Positions 24,780 through 31,802 of a DNA stretch of 34,224 nucleotides are shown in pieces. The stretch comes from UBA6814 sp040753075 (lineage in GTDB: Bacteria > Desulfobacterota > Desulfovibrionia > Desulfovibrionales > Desulfovibrionaceae): positions 1 through 34,224 of the forward strand of contig JBFMHA010000035.1 of assembly GCA_040753075.1 (NCBI GenBank), read 5' to 3'. The number at the start of each line of letters is the position of its first letter. Positions within the stretch are counted from its first letter, which is position 1. The translations under genes were made by a program, and so were the position numbers. The notes below the pieces were generated by a model. That model was not told where the DNA came from, searched no databases, and saw only the letters and a program-made list of their open reading frames with translations.

Positions 24780-25274
24780 TCAGCCGGCGCGGCGGTTTCT
24801 TTCTCTGCGCGGGAGGAAGGTCCGGGCCACGAAGGCCGGATCGAGGAGGAGCAGCGGGGCGGCGGCCACCCGGTCCGGGACCAGGCGGAGCGGGGTGTAG
24901 CCCAGGCTGCGGAAGTACGCCGCGGCCTCGTCGCGGCAGCCGGCCTCGGCCGCGGCGGCCAGCGCCGCGTCGCGCTGGCAGCGCGAGCCGGCCGCGTGGC
25001 GCAGGATGCGGGGCCGGAACCCGTAGTGCGCCAGCATCCGCTGCAGGCGCAGGAACTCCCGGTAGCGGGCCAGGCCGTCGGCCAGGGCCACCAGGCCCAG
25101 GCCGGTCCAGCCCGCGGCCATGAATCCCAGGGCCGCGGCCTCCAGGGGGTGCGCTTCGAGCAGGTGCAGGGCCAGGAGCGCCAGGGCGCAGGCCGCGGCC
25201 AGGCACAGCCCGGCCGCCAGGTGGGGCAGGGGCGTGGCCGCCAGGTAGCGGGCTGCGCCGCGCACCGGATTCAC
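24780..25274 (-). CDS. Small membrane protein, unknown function
   Basis: A 164-residue protein with two membrane helices near the N-terminus (about 16-40 and 45-66) and a cytoplasmic, Arg-rich C-terminal half that contains two Cys and a segment FRSLGYTPLRLVPDRV. No family recognised. The GTG start at 25274 overlaps the TGA of the phospholipase-like gene (GTGA), so it is translated with it. The C-terminal part could be a soluble regulatory or adaptor domain, but nothing in it supports a specific role. Confidence 0.7.
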   Translation of the reverse strand: MNPVRGAARYLAATPLPHLAAGLCLAAACALALLALHLLEAHPLEAAALGFMAAGWTGLGLVALADGLARYREFLRLQRMLAHYGFRPRILRHAAGSRCQRDAALAAAAEAGCRDEAAAYFRSLGYTPLRLVPDRVAAAPLLLLDPAFVARTFLPRRERNRRAG

Positions 25275-26194
25275 TGCCGCACCGCCTCCCGGGCCGGGAG
25301 CGGCTGGGGGCGCTCCCGGTCCGCGTCGCGCATGGATTCGTGCAGGTCCAGGAGGCGGGGGGCCACCGGGAAGGCCAGTTCCGCGTCGCGCCGCCAGGCC
25401 CGGCGCAGGGAGCGGGCCAGCTTGCCGGCCCGGCGCAGGTTGCGGCTGCCGATGGGGTCGAAGTCGTAGGCCGGGGAGTCGTCCGGGTCCTGGAGCACGT
25501 GGGTGGCCAGGTCCAGGGCCAGGTCGAACATGCTGTGCAGGAGCTCCCGGTTGCCGAGCAGGGGCAGGCGGCGGTCGGCCAGGCGCAGGGAGCGCTCGGA
25601 CAGGGACGATTCCCAGAGCCGGAAGCTCCGGCAGAACAGGTGCTTGCGCAGCAGGAACAGGGAGCGGTTCTTGCCCGTGGCCCGGACCATGGACCAGTCA
25701 GCGGGCTCCGCATCGCAGGCCAGGAGCCCCCGGGCGAAGGAGGCGTTCCAGTCCACCCAGGCGTCGGCCTGCATCTCCAGGTACACGTGGGGCAGCCGGC
25801 CGCCCACGGGCATGGCCGCCAGCAGGTTGGGCACGTAGTAGTTGTGGGCCACCACGTCCGCGGCCAGGTGGGTGAGGTAGCCCAGGGAGTGGGCCGCCAG
25901 GTGGACGGTGTCGGCCTGGTCGTGCACCGCGCGGGCCGTGGCCCAGTTGTGGCTGTGCGCGGGCTTCACCCGGCTGCCCTTGCCCAGGAAGATGTCCGGG
26001 GACAGGGCGCCGTAGAGGAATGCCCGGGGATCCGCGGCCAGGATCTGGGCCGCCATGGAGGGCAGCAGGTCCAGGTTCTTGAGCAGGTAGTCGCCCACAG
26101 CCAGGTGCACCCCGGGCCCCCAGGCCAGGGCGTCGGTGGCCGGAAGCAGGATGGCCGCGAAGAGCGCCGCCAGGGCGAAGAGCATCATGCGCAT
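25271..26194 (-). CDS. Secreted zinc-dependent phospholipase C-like protein
   Basis: This 307-residue protein has the zinc-dependent phospholipase C / S1-P1 nuclease-like layout. The signal peptide (1-24, ending DALA) would leave Trp25 as the new N-terminus, and in this family that Trp binds zinc through its free amino group. The remaining ligands can be matched in order: His30, Asp67 (SPDIF), His82 (AHSHNW), His109 and Asp113 (HLAADVV), His117, and His136 with Glu140 (HVYLE). The spacings His-x3-Asp and His-x3-Glu match those of the Bacillus enzyme. All zinc ligands are therefore present. The substrate is unproven; it could be lipid recycling or attack on other membranes. Start at 26194 has no strong ribosome site. 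The C-terminal part (about 170-307) is extra and basic. Confidence 0.85.
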   Translation of the reverse strand: MRMMLFALAALFAAILLPATDALAWGPGVHLAVGDYLLKNLDLLPSMAAQILAADPRAFLYGALSPDIFLGKGSRVKPAHSHNWATARAVHDQADTVHLAAHSLGYLTHLAADVVAHNYYVPNLLAAMPVGGRLPHVYLEMQADAWVDWNASFARGLLACDAEPADWSMVRATGKNRSLFLLRKHLFCRSFRLWESSLSERSLRLADRRLPLLGNRELLHSMFDLALDLATHVLQDPDDSPAYDFDPIGSRNLRRAGKLARSLRRAWRRDAELAFPVAPRLLDLHESMRDADRERPQPLPAREAVRQ

Positions 26195-26257
26195 GGTGCC
26201 GGGGTCTCGAATCCGTTCCTACAAGCTATGCCGCATCGGGCCGTTGTCAACGCCGGC

Positions 26258-26839
26258 TCAGAGATCCCGCGCGGAGAGCCATTTCTTGGACCGGGGCGGG
26301 ACGTAGGCGGCGAAGGCGTCCAGGAGTCCGGCCGGGGAGTCGGCGGCCTGCAGCATGTCCCGGTGGTCCGGGTGCAGGAACCCGTTCTGCACCATGGTCT
26401 CCAGGAACAGGGCCAGTCCCTTGTAGTAGCCGTTGACGTTCAGGATGCCGCAGGGCTTGGCGTGGAACCCGAGCTGGCCCCAGGTGAGGACCTCGCAGAG
26501 CTCCTCCAGGGTGCCCATGCCGCCGGGCAGGGCGGCGAAGGCGTCGGACAGCTCGGCCATGAGCGCCTTGCGCTCGTGCATGGAGCCCACCACGTGGAGT
26601 TCGGTGAGGCCGGGGTGGGCGATCTCCTTGTCCCTGAGGGCCTCGGGTATGACCCCCACGGCCTTGCCCCCGGCGGCCAGGACAGCGTTGGCCAGCAGGC
26701 CCATGAGCCCCACGTTGGAGCCGCCGTAGACCAGGGTCAGGCCGCGCCGGGCCAGTTCTTCGCCCATGGCCCGGGCGGCCTGGGCGAAGCGGGAGTCGAA
26801 GCCGGGATTGGAGCCGAGAAAGACGCAGATGGAATGCAT
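26258..26839 (-). CDS. LOG-family nucleotide phosphoribohydrolase
   Basis: LOG-type proteins split a nucleoside 5'-monophosphate into free base and ribose 5-phosphate; plant homologues activate cytokinins, while bacterial ones likely act on AMP or related nucleotides. The 193-residue protein has the Rossmann fold start (ICVFLGSNPG), YGGSNVGLMG, and both catalytic motifs: MHERK at 87-91 and PGGMGTLEE at 105-113. Length fits the TIGR00730 group. It is separated by 158 bp from the upstream minus-strand gene and by 63 bp from the phospholipase-like gene. Confidence 0.92.
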   Translation of the reverse strand: MHSICVFLGSNPGFDSRFAQAARAMGEELARRGLTLVYGGSNVGLMGLLANAVLAAGGKAVGVIPEALRDKEIAHPGLTELHVVGSMHERKALMAELSDAFAALPGGMGTLEELCEVLTWGQLGFHAKPCGILNVNGYYKGLALFLETMVQNGFLHPDHRDMLQAADSPAGLLDAFAAYVPPRSKKWLSARDL

Positions 26840-26997
26840 GGCGGACTCGCTGAAAAAGGACTGGGGGAGGCAGGGGCGTACCTGAAAACCGGACCTGGGT
26901 AAAGGGCCTCAGCGGCCAGGGCGCGGTATCCCCCCGGCATTCTCAAGGAAAAAGATGGGGGCGGGGGGCCGTCCCGGGCGGAGCCCGCCTTGCGGCC

Positions 26998-27432
26998 TCA
27001 TTCCTGGCGCGGCCCGGCGGGGAGCAGGATGATGGCCGCCCGGACCGCGCCGTTTTCGGGCTCGTAGGTATGGCTGACCAGCAGGCCGGAGGGGTCCGCG
27101 GCCAGGTCCAGCACCACCCGCAGGCGCCGTTCGTCGCTGTGCAGCCAGGCCCGGACCCGGCGCAGCAGGGGCGAGTCCACCTCCAGGACCGCCGGCCCTC
27201 CCCAGGCCGGGATGCCGCTGAAGTCGACCACCACCCGAGGCGAATCGCCGGCCAGGACCTCGATGTCCGGAGCCCGGTAGTCCTGGGCCGGCAGGAGCAC
27301 CAGCACGCGCTCCTCCCCTCCCGCCGCCGCATGGGCCAGCGGGGTGTCGGCCGCGGCCGGGCTCGCCGAGAGCGCCATCCCGGCCCAGAGCGCCAGGGCC
27401 GCTAGGCGGAGAAGTCGTCGGCCGTGAACCAT
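26998..27432 (-). CDS. Periplasmic AMIN-domain-like protein
   Basis: A 144-residue protein with a signal peptide (about 1-28, ending AAA) and a single beta-rich domain resembling AMIN, which places amidases and secretins at the cell wall. The pattern is a hydrophobic strand (RVVVDFSGIPAW), a VRRVRAWLHSDERRLRVVLDL core and a final strand (GAVRAAIILLP). There is no attached amidase. AGGGGAA precedes the ATG at 27432. The first 31 bases overlap the end of the sialidase-like gene, so it belongs to the pfk operon. AMIN is a best guess from the strand pattern. Confidence 0.75.
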   Translation of the reverse strand: MVHGRRLLRLAALALWAGMALSASPAAADTPLAHAAAGGEERVLVLLPAQDYRAPDIEVLAGDSPRVVVDFSGIPAWGGPAVLEVDSPLLRRVRAWLHSDERRLRVVLDLAADPSGLLVSHTYEPENGAVRAAIILLPAGPRQE

Positions 27433-28955
27433 GTTCCCCTGATGTGGGCGGAGCGGCCCTCGGCATAGCCGGGCTCCGCGCCGTCGGCGTGGTGGTAGGC
27501 GCAGAAGAAGCGGCCGTCGGGCAGTTCCGTCCACCCCGAGTAGCCGTAGTCCCCGGGGTTGGCCTGCCGGCCGTTGGCCAGCTCCAGCACGTGTCCGCGC
27601 GCCCAGGCGTCGGGCAGGCCCCGGGTGTGGTCCCAGGCCCAGGCGTATTTGCGGCCCTGCCGGGGTTCGTCCACGGTCAGGGAGGCCGAGCGCCACACGC
27701 TCCTGCCTGCATGGCCTCCCTCGCCCGGCGCGTTGCCGAAGAGGATGCGCCGGGCCGCGGCCGATGGCTCCACCGGGATCCGGGCGCGGCGTTCGTTGTC
27801 CACGTAAACCGTCACCGCCCCGCCCTTGTACCGGAAGCGCAGGTCATGGAAGCCCGGGGCCAGGGGGATGTCCGGACGGTCGTCCCGGGCCGGGACCAGG
27901 CGGTCGGGCAGGATGCGCCACCACAGGCCCAGGTGCGCCGCGGCCGCGTTCTCCCCGCCGCCCTCGGTCTTGACCCGGACCGTGAGGTCGGCGGTGGCCC
28001 GCTCCGGGTCGGTGATGGGGCGCAGGACATAGATGGCCGCGTCGGCGTCCGGCCGCTGCCGGGTCGGGAATCCTTGCCGGGTGGCGATGACCAGGCCCTG
28101 TCCGGTGAGCCGGGGGTTGCCGGGGTTCCGGGCCAGGCCGTGCACCCGGAAGTCGTCCAGGTCCTCCAGGCCGCCCATCCAGGCCGCGGCGCCTCCGTCG
28201 GGGCCCACGTTGCGGTAGGTCACCAGGAGCCGGCCGTCCCGGGTCAGGCCCAGGGTGGGCCGGTGGCCGATGAGCGGGGTGGGTGCGGGATCGCTCCAGG
28301 TGCGGCCCTCGTCGGAACTCTCCACCCGGTACATGGGCTCGAACACCCCGGAGTTCTCGCGCAGCAGGGCCAGGATCCGGCCGTCGGGCAGGCGGGCCGC
28401 CGACGCCTCGCAGAGCACCAGGTTGCGCTCGCTGGCCAGGACCGAGAGCGGAGTCCAGGAGATGCCGCGGTTGTCCGAGACGTAGCCCATCTGCTCCGAA
28501 GGGGCCTGGCGGGTATAGGGCTGGGGATGGGTTCCGCGGTGGTTGTGGCCGGTGGTGAAGAAGCGGTCTCCCCCCAGGGGCAGGATCCTGTCCTGCATGC
28601 TGTGCGCGATGCCGGACGCGGGGTGGGCGGCAAAGGCCGCGCCGTGGTCCAGAGAGTGGTAGAGAGAGTTGGCGTGGTCCTCCATGAGCAGGATCTCGCC
28701 GTCCTCCAGCACGGTGAAGCGAGGGCAGTGGCCGGCCGAGGCGTTGAGCACCCGGGGCCGGGTCCAGGTCGCGCCCTGGTCCCGGCTCTCGGCCAGGAGC
28801 AGGGCGCGGCGCCTGGCCACGTGCTGGTCGGACTGCTGGTAGGCGCACAGCAGGCGGCCGTCCCGGGCCAGGGCCACGTCCGGGAAGCTCAGGTACTGGC
28901 CGTCGCGCCGGTCCACGGTCACGTGGCGGTCCGGGAAATGGTGCAGCGAGGGCAT
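27402..28955 (-). CDS. BNR/sialidase-like beta-propeller protein, apparently cytoplasmic
   Basis: A 517-residue propeller protein of the sialidase/neuraminidase (GH33-like) clan. Three Asp boxes are clear: SRDQGATW at 57-64, SDNRGISW near 160 and SSDEGRTW near 220. An Arg cluster and Glu residues in the central channel fit the clan, but the full sialidase catalytic set cannot be confirmed by eye. A beta-sandwich-like insertion (about 330-430; VTVYVDNERRARIPVEP) separates the last blades, as in some carbohydrate-binding sialidases. There is no signal peptide, so a cytoplasmic glycan or sugar-phosphate related role is more likely than scavenging host sialic acid. It starts 24 bp after the pfk stop and overlaps the AMIN-like gene. 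Confidence 0.8.
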   Translation of the reverse strand: MPSLHHFPDRHVTVDRRDGQYLSFPDVALARDGRLLCAYQQSDQHVARRRALLLAESRDQGATWTRPRVLNASAGHCPRFTVLEDGEILLMEDHANSLYHSLDHGAAFAAHPASGIAHSMQDRILPLGGDRFFTTGHNHRGTHPQPYTRQAPSEQMGYVSDNRGISWTPLSVLASERNLVLCEASAARLPDGRILALLRENSGVFEPMYRVESSDEGRTWSDPAPTPLIGHRPTLGLTRDGRLLVTYRNVGPDGGAAAWMGGLEDLDDFRVHGLARNPGNPRLTGQGLVIATRQGFPTRQRPDADAAIYVLRPITDPERATADLTVRVKTEGGGENAAAAHLGLWWRILPDRLVPARDDRPDIPLAPGFHDLRFRYKGGAVTVYVDNERRARIPVEPSAAARRILFGNAPGEGGHAGRSVWRSASLTVDEPRQGRKYAWAWDHTRGLPDAWARGHVLELANGRQANPGDYGYSGWTELPDGRFFCAYHHADGAEPGYAEGRSAHIRGTWFTADDFSA

Positions 28956-28979
28956 GGGGTCTCGGCTCGGGCGGATTCC

Positions 28980-30314
28980 TCAGCAGGCGTCGGAGCCGTC
29001 CTGCTCGGGCTTCCTGCGGTAGGTCAGCTGTCCGGTGGATCCCATCACCGCCCGCCAGTAGTCGGACTGGAGGTCGATCCGGCGGCGCTCCCCGGTGACC
29101 AGGGAGAAGGGCAGGTGAACATAGTGGCCGCGCATCTTGCTGATGGCCAGGCCGGTCCTGCCGGCCATGGCCGCATGCACCGCGTGCTGGCCCAGGAAGC
29201 CGCAGTAGATCCGGTCGTTGGCGTTGGCCGGCACCGAGCGGATGATGTAGCTGGGGTCGATGAACTTGAGGGTGTGGGGGATGCCCCGCGCGGCGAAATG
29301 CTCCTTGATCCGGGTGCGCAGGATGTCGCAGATGTCGCCGAGCACCGGGTTCCCCGAGGCGTCCTTCTTGCCGGAGGCGTCGCAGAGTCCCTGCCCCGCG
29401 CCCTCGGCGACCACGATGACCGCGTGCTTGCGTTTGGCCAGGCGCTTTTCCAGGGCGAGCAGCAGGCCGTCGGGGCCGTCCAGCTCCACGGGGGATTCGG
29501 GCACGAGCACGAAATTGACTTCCTTGAGGGCCAGGGTTGCCTGGGCCGCGATGAAGCCTGATTCGCGGCCCATGAGCTTGACCATGCCGATGCCGTTGTA
29601 GGCTCCGGTGGCCTCGGTATGGGCGCACTGGATGGCCTCGGTGGCCTTTTCCACCGCGGTGTCGAACCCGAAGGACTGGAACACGAAGCTGATGTCGTTG
29701 TCGATGGTCTTGGGGATGCCGATGACCGAGATCTTCAGCTTGCGCTTGGTGATTTCCTGGTGGATCCGGTTCGCCGCCTTCAGGGTCCCGTCCCCGCCGA
29801 TCATGAACAGGGCGTTGATGTTCATGCGCTCCAGGGCGTCGACGATCTCGTCCGAGGGCTGGGGTCCGCGGGACGAGCCCAGCACCGTGCCGCCGAAGAG
29901 GTGGATGTCGCCCACGTTGTCCGGGTACATCTCCCAGATGGGATGCCCGTATTTGGGGATGAACCCCTCCAGGCCGAAACGGATGCCCACCGCGGAGACG
30001 ATCTTGTAGCTGTGGTAGGCCTCCATGACGATGGCGCGGATTACGTCGTTGATGCCCGGGCAGAGGCCGCCGCAGGTGACCACCGCCAGCTTGGTCTTGG
30101 AGGTGTCGAAATAGACGTGCTCCCGGGGTCCGGCCAGTTCGAACTTGAGCCGCTTGGTTTCATCCAGGCTGTCCTCGGCGCGTTCGGAATACGGTATCTC
30201 GGCCTTGGCGCCGTCGGCCACGAACTTGGAGAACGAGACGGGATTCGGAATCCTGGCCGGTCCCAGACTCTGGATTTCCGTGCAGCCTTCAACGGAATTC
30301 TTGGACTTGGTCAT
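28980..30314 (-). CDS. pfkA: 6-phosphofructokinase, ATP-type with the Gly/Lys signature
   Basis: Phosphorylates fructose 6-phosphate to the 1,6-bisphosphate, the committed step of glycolysis. The 444-residue protein has CGGLCPGINDVIR near 81-93, FGGTVLGSSRG near 140, GGDGT at 173-177, PKTIDND at 201-207 and MGRESG at 248-253. Gly in GGDGT points to ATP as donor, since the pyrophosphate enzymes have Asp there; Lys in PKTIDND is the form seen in the plant and trypanosome ATP enzymes rather than in Escherichia coli, which has Gly. The N-terminal 70 residues extend past the bacterial norm. GGAGA lies before the ATG at 30314. It is divergent from class V fructose-bisphosphatase and leads an operon with the sialidase-like and AMIN-like genes. 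Confidence 0.92.
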   Translation of the reverse strand: MTKSKNSVEGCTEIQSLGPARIPNPVSFSKFVADGAKAEIPYSERAEDSLDETKRLKFELAGPREHVYFDTSKTKLAVVTCGGLCPGINDVIRAIVMEAYHSYKIVSAVGIRFGLEGFIPKYGHPIWEMYPDNVGDIHLFGGTVLGSSRGPQPSDEIVDALERMNINALFMIGGDGTLKAANRIHQEITKRKLKISVIGIPKTIDNDISFVFQSFGFDTAVEKATEAIQCAHTEATGAYNGIGMVKLMGRESGFIAAQATLALKEVNFVLVPESPVELDGPDGLLLALEKRLAKRKHAVIVVAEGAGQGLCDASGKKDASGNPVLGDICDILRTRIKEHFAARGIPHTLKFIDPSYIIRSVPANANDRIYCGFLGQHAVHAAMAGRTGLAISKMRGHYVHLPFSLVTGERRRIDLQSDYWRAVMGSTGQLTYRRKPEQDGSDAC

Positions 30315-30391
30315 GATCGTCTCCGAATGTGCGGGTTCCTGTGCTGGCTAGCGGCCCTCGACCGGGAGCAGCCTGCGGGCTTGACGCAGGA

Positions 30392-30420
30392 ACCATAAAG
30401 CACCTGGTTGGCGAATACAA
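30392..30420 (-). promoter_or_regulatory. Candidate promoter for pfkA operon
   Basis: On the minus strand TTGTAT (30415-30420) and TATGGT (30392-30397) are 17 bp apart. The leader before pfkA would be about 70 bases and contains a CCTGCG/CGCAGG hairpin. Confidence 0.5.
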
Positions 30421-30472
30421 GGCGAAGCCCCCGGCGCGCGGCCTCAGCTTGCCCCCTTTCGTGCGCGGCGAG

Positions 30473-30502
30473 TTTACACCAACGCTGAAATTGGTGTATC
30501 TC
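30473..30502 (+). promoter_or_regulatory. Candidate fbp promoter with operator-like inverted repeat
   Basis: TTTACA (30473-30478) and TATCTC (30497-30502) are 18 bp apart. A perfect 8-bp inverted repeat, TACACCAA/TTGGTGTA (30475-30482 and 30491-30498), overlaps both boxes and is a good operator candidate. The fbp ATG is at 30537, with AGGAGG upstream. Confidence 0.5.
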
Positions 30503-30536
30503 CGGTCTGAAAACCCATTCACCAGGAGGCAGGGCC

Positions 30537-31637
30537 ATGCGCACCACCTTGACCGCGATCAAGGCCGACATCGGCAGCGTGGGCGGGCATATTCAGCCGA
30601 GCCGCCGGCTGATGGACGCCGTGGGGGAGTTCATCCGGCAGAACCAGGAGGGCCTGCTCATCGATCATCGGGTCAGCTACACCGGCGACGACATCGCCAT
30701 CCTGTGCACCCACCGCAAGGGCGTGGGCGATCCCGACGTGCACCGGCTGGCCTGGGACGCCTTCAAGGCCGGCACCGACATCGCCTTCGATCAGGGGCTG
30801 TACGGCGCGGGCCAGGACCTGCTCAAGGACGCCTTCGCCGGGAACGTGAGGGGGCTGGGGCCGGCGGTGGCCGAGATGGAGTTCGAGGAGCGGACCCACG
30901 AGCCGTTCCTGTTCTTCGCGGCGGACAAGACCGATCCCGGGGCGTACAACCTCGCGCTGTATCTGGGCTTCGCCGACCCCATGTTCTGTTCCGGGCTGAT
31001 GCTCTCCCCGGGCATGTTCAAGGGCTTCCGCTTCGACATCATGGACGTGTCGTACACCAATGCGGACAAGGTGATCACCCTCAACGCGCCGGAGGAGCTC
31101 TACGACATCGCGGCCCTGCTGCGCGATCCCGAACGCTTCGTGGTCGAAGGGATCTACTCCCGGGAGACCGGGGAGCAGGCGGCGGCGGTCAGCACCACCC
31201 GGCTGCACAACATCGCCGGGGTGTATACCGGCAAGGACGATCCCATCCTCCTGGTTCGGGTGCAGGGGAGCTTCCCGGCCACCGGGGAGATACTGGGACC
31301 CTACTCCATCGGCCCCTACGTGTCCGGCTTCATGCGCGGCAGCCACACCGGACCCCTGATGCCGGTGCGCCAGTCCAGCAGCATCTCCTTCTTCGACGGC
31401 CCGCCCATCGTCTCCTGCGCCGCCTACTGCGTGCACAAGGGGCGGCTCACCGAGTCCGTGGACGCCTTCAACCATCCCTACTGGGACCACGTGCGGGACC
31501 GGGTGTCCGAGAAGGCCACCGAGATCCGGCGGCAGGGCTTCTTCGGCAGCGCCATGCTGCCCTACAGCGAGCTGGAGTACGGCGGCATCGTCAAGAAGCT
31601 GGAGGCGCTCGAGTCCAGGTTCACGATCCGGAGCTGA
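30537..31637 (+). CDS. fbp: Class V fructose-1,6-bisphosphate aldolase/phosphatase
   Basis: This archaeal-type bifunctional enzyme makes fructose 6-phosphate from triose phosphates and runs only in the gluconeogenic direction. The 366-residue protein follows the family over its full length: TTLTAIKADIGSVGGH at the start, LLIDHRVSYTGDDIAILCTH, DKTDPGAYN, FDIMDVSY, and the catalytic pair Tyr230 and Lys233 in GVYTGKDDP, spaced as Tyr229 and Lys232 in the Thermoproteus enzyme. The Asp-rich metal sites are present. It starts after AGGAGG at 30537. Its divergent neighbour pfkA catalyses the opposite step, so shared control from the 222-bp region between them would avoid a futile cycle. A long hairpin terminator follows. 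Confidence 0.93.
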   Translation: MRTTLTAIKADIGSVGGHIQPSRRLMDAVGEFIRQNQEGLLIDHRVSYTGDDIAILCTHRKGVGDPDVHRLAWDAFKAGTDIAFDQGLYGAGQDLLKDAFAGNVRGLGPAVAEMEFEERTHEPFLFFAADKTDPGAYNLALYLGFADPMFCSGLMLSPGMFKGFRFDIMDVSYTNADKVITLNAPEELYDIAALLRDPERFVVEGIYSRETGEQAAAVSTTRLHNIAGVYTGKDDPILLVRVQGSFPATGEILGPYSIGPYVSGFMRGSHTGPLMPVRQSSSISFFDGPPIVSCAAYCVHKGRLTESVDAFNHPYWDHVRDRVSEKATEIRRQGFFGSAMLPYSELEYGGIVKKLEALESRFTIRS

Positions 31638-31660
31638 CCCGCGCTCCTCAGGACGGACGC

Positions 31661-31730
31661 CCGCGCTGTCCGGCAGATGGCGCCTCCTCAGGCAGGAGGC
31701 GCCATCTGTCCGGGAGCGCGGACTTTTCAT
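31661..31730 (+). terminator. Very long hairpin terminator after fbp
   Basis: A perfect 14-bp stem (CAGATGGCGCCTCC / GGAGGCGCCATCTG, 31674-31687 and 31695-31708) is extended, after a short mismatch, by CCGCGCT/AGCGCGG (about 31661-31667 and 31715-31721). It is followed by ACTTTTCATTT. Confidence 0.8.
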
Positions 31731-31802
31731 TTGAGGCCCTCCGGGCTATCAGGGCCGGAGCGTCCGGCGAAGGGCATCCCGAGTCCGGGCGCGGGGAGGG
31801 GC

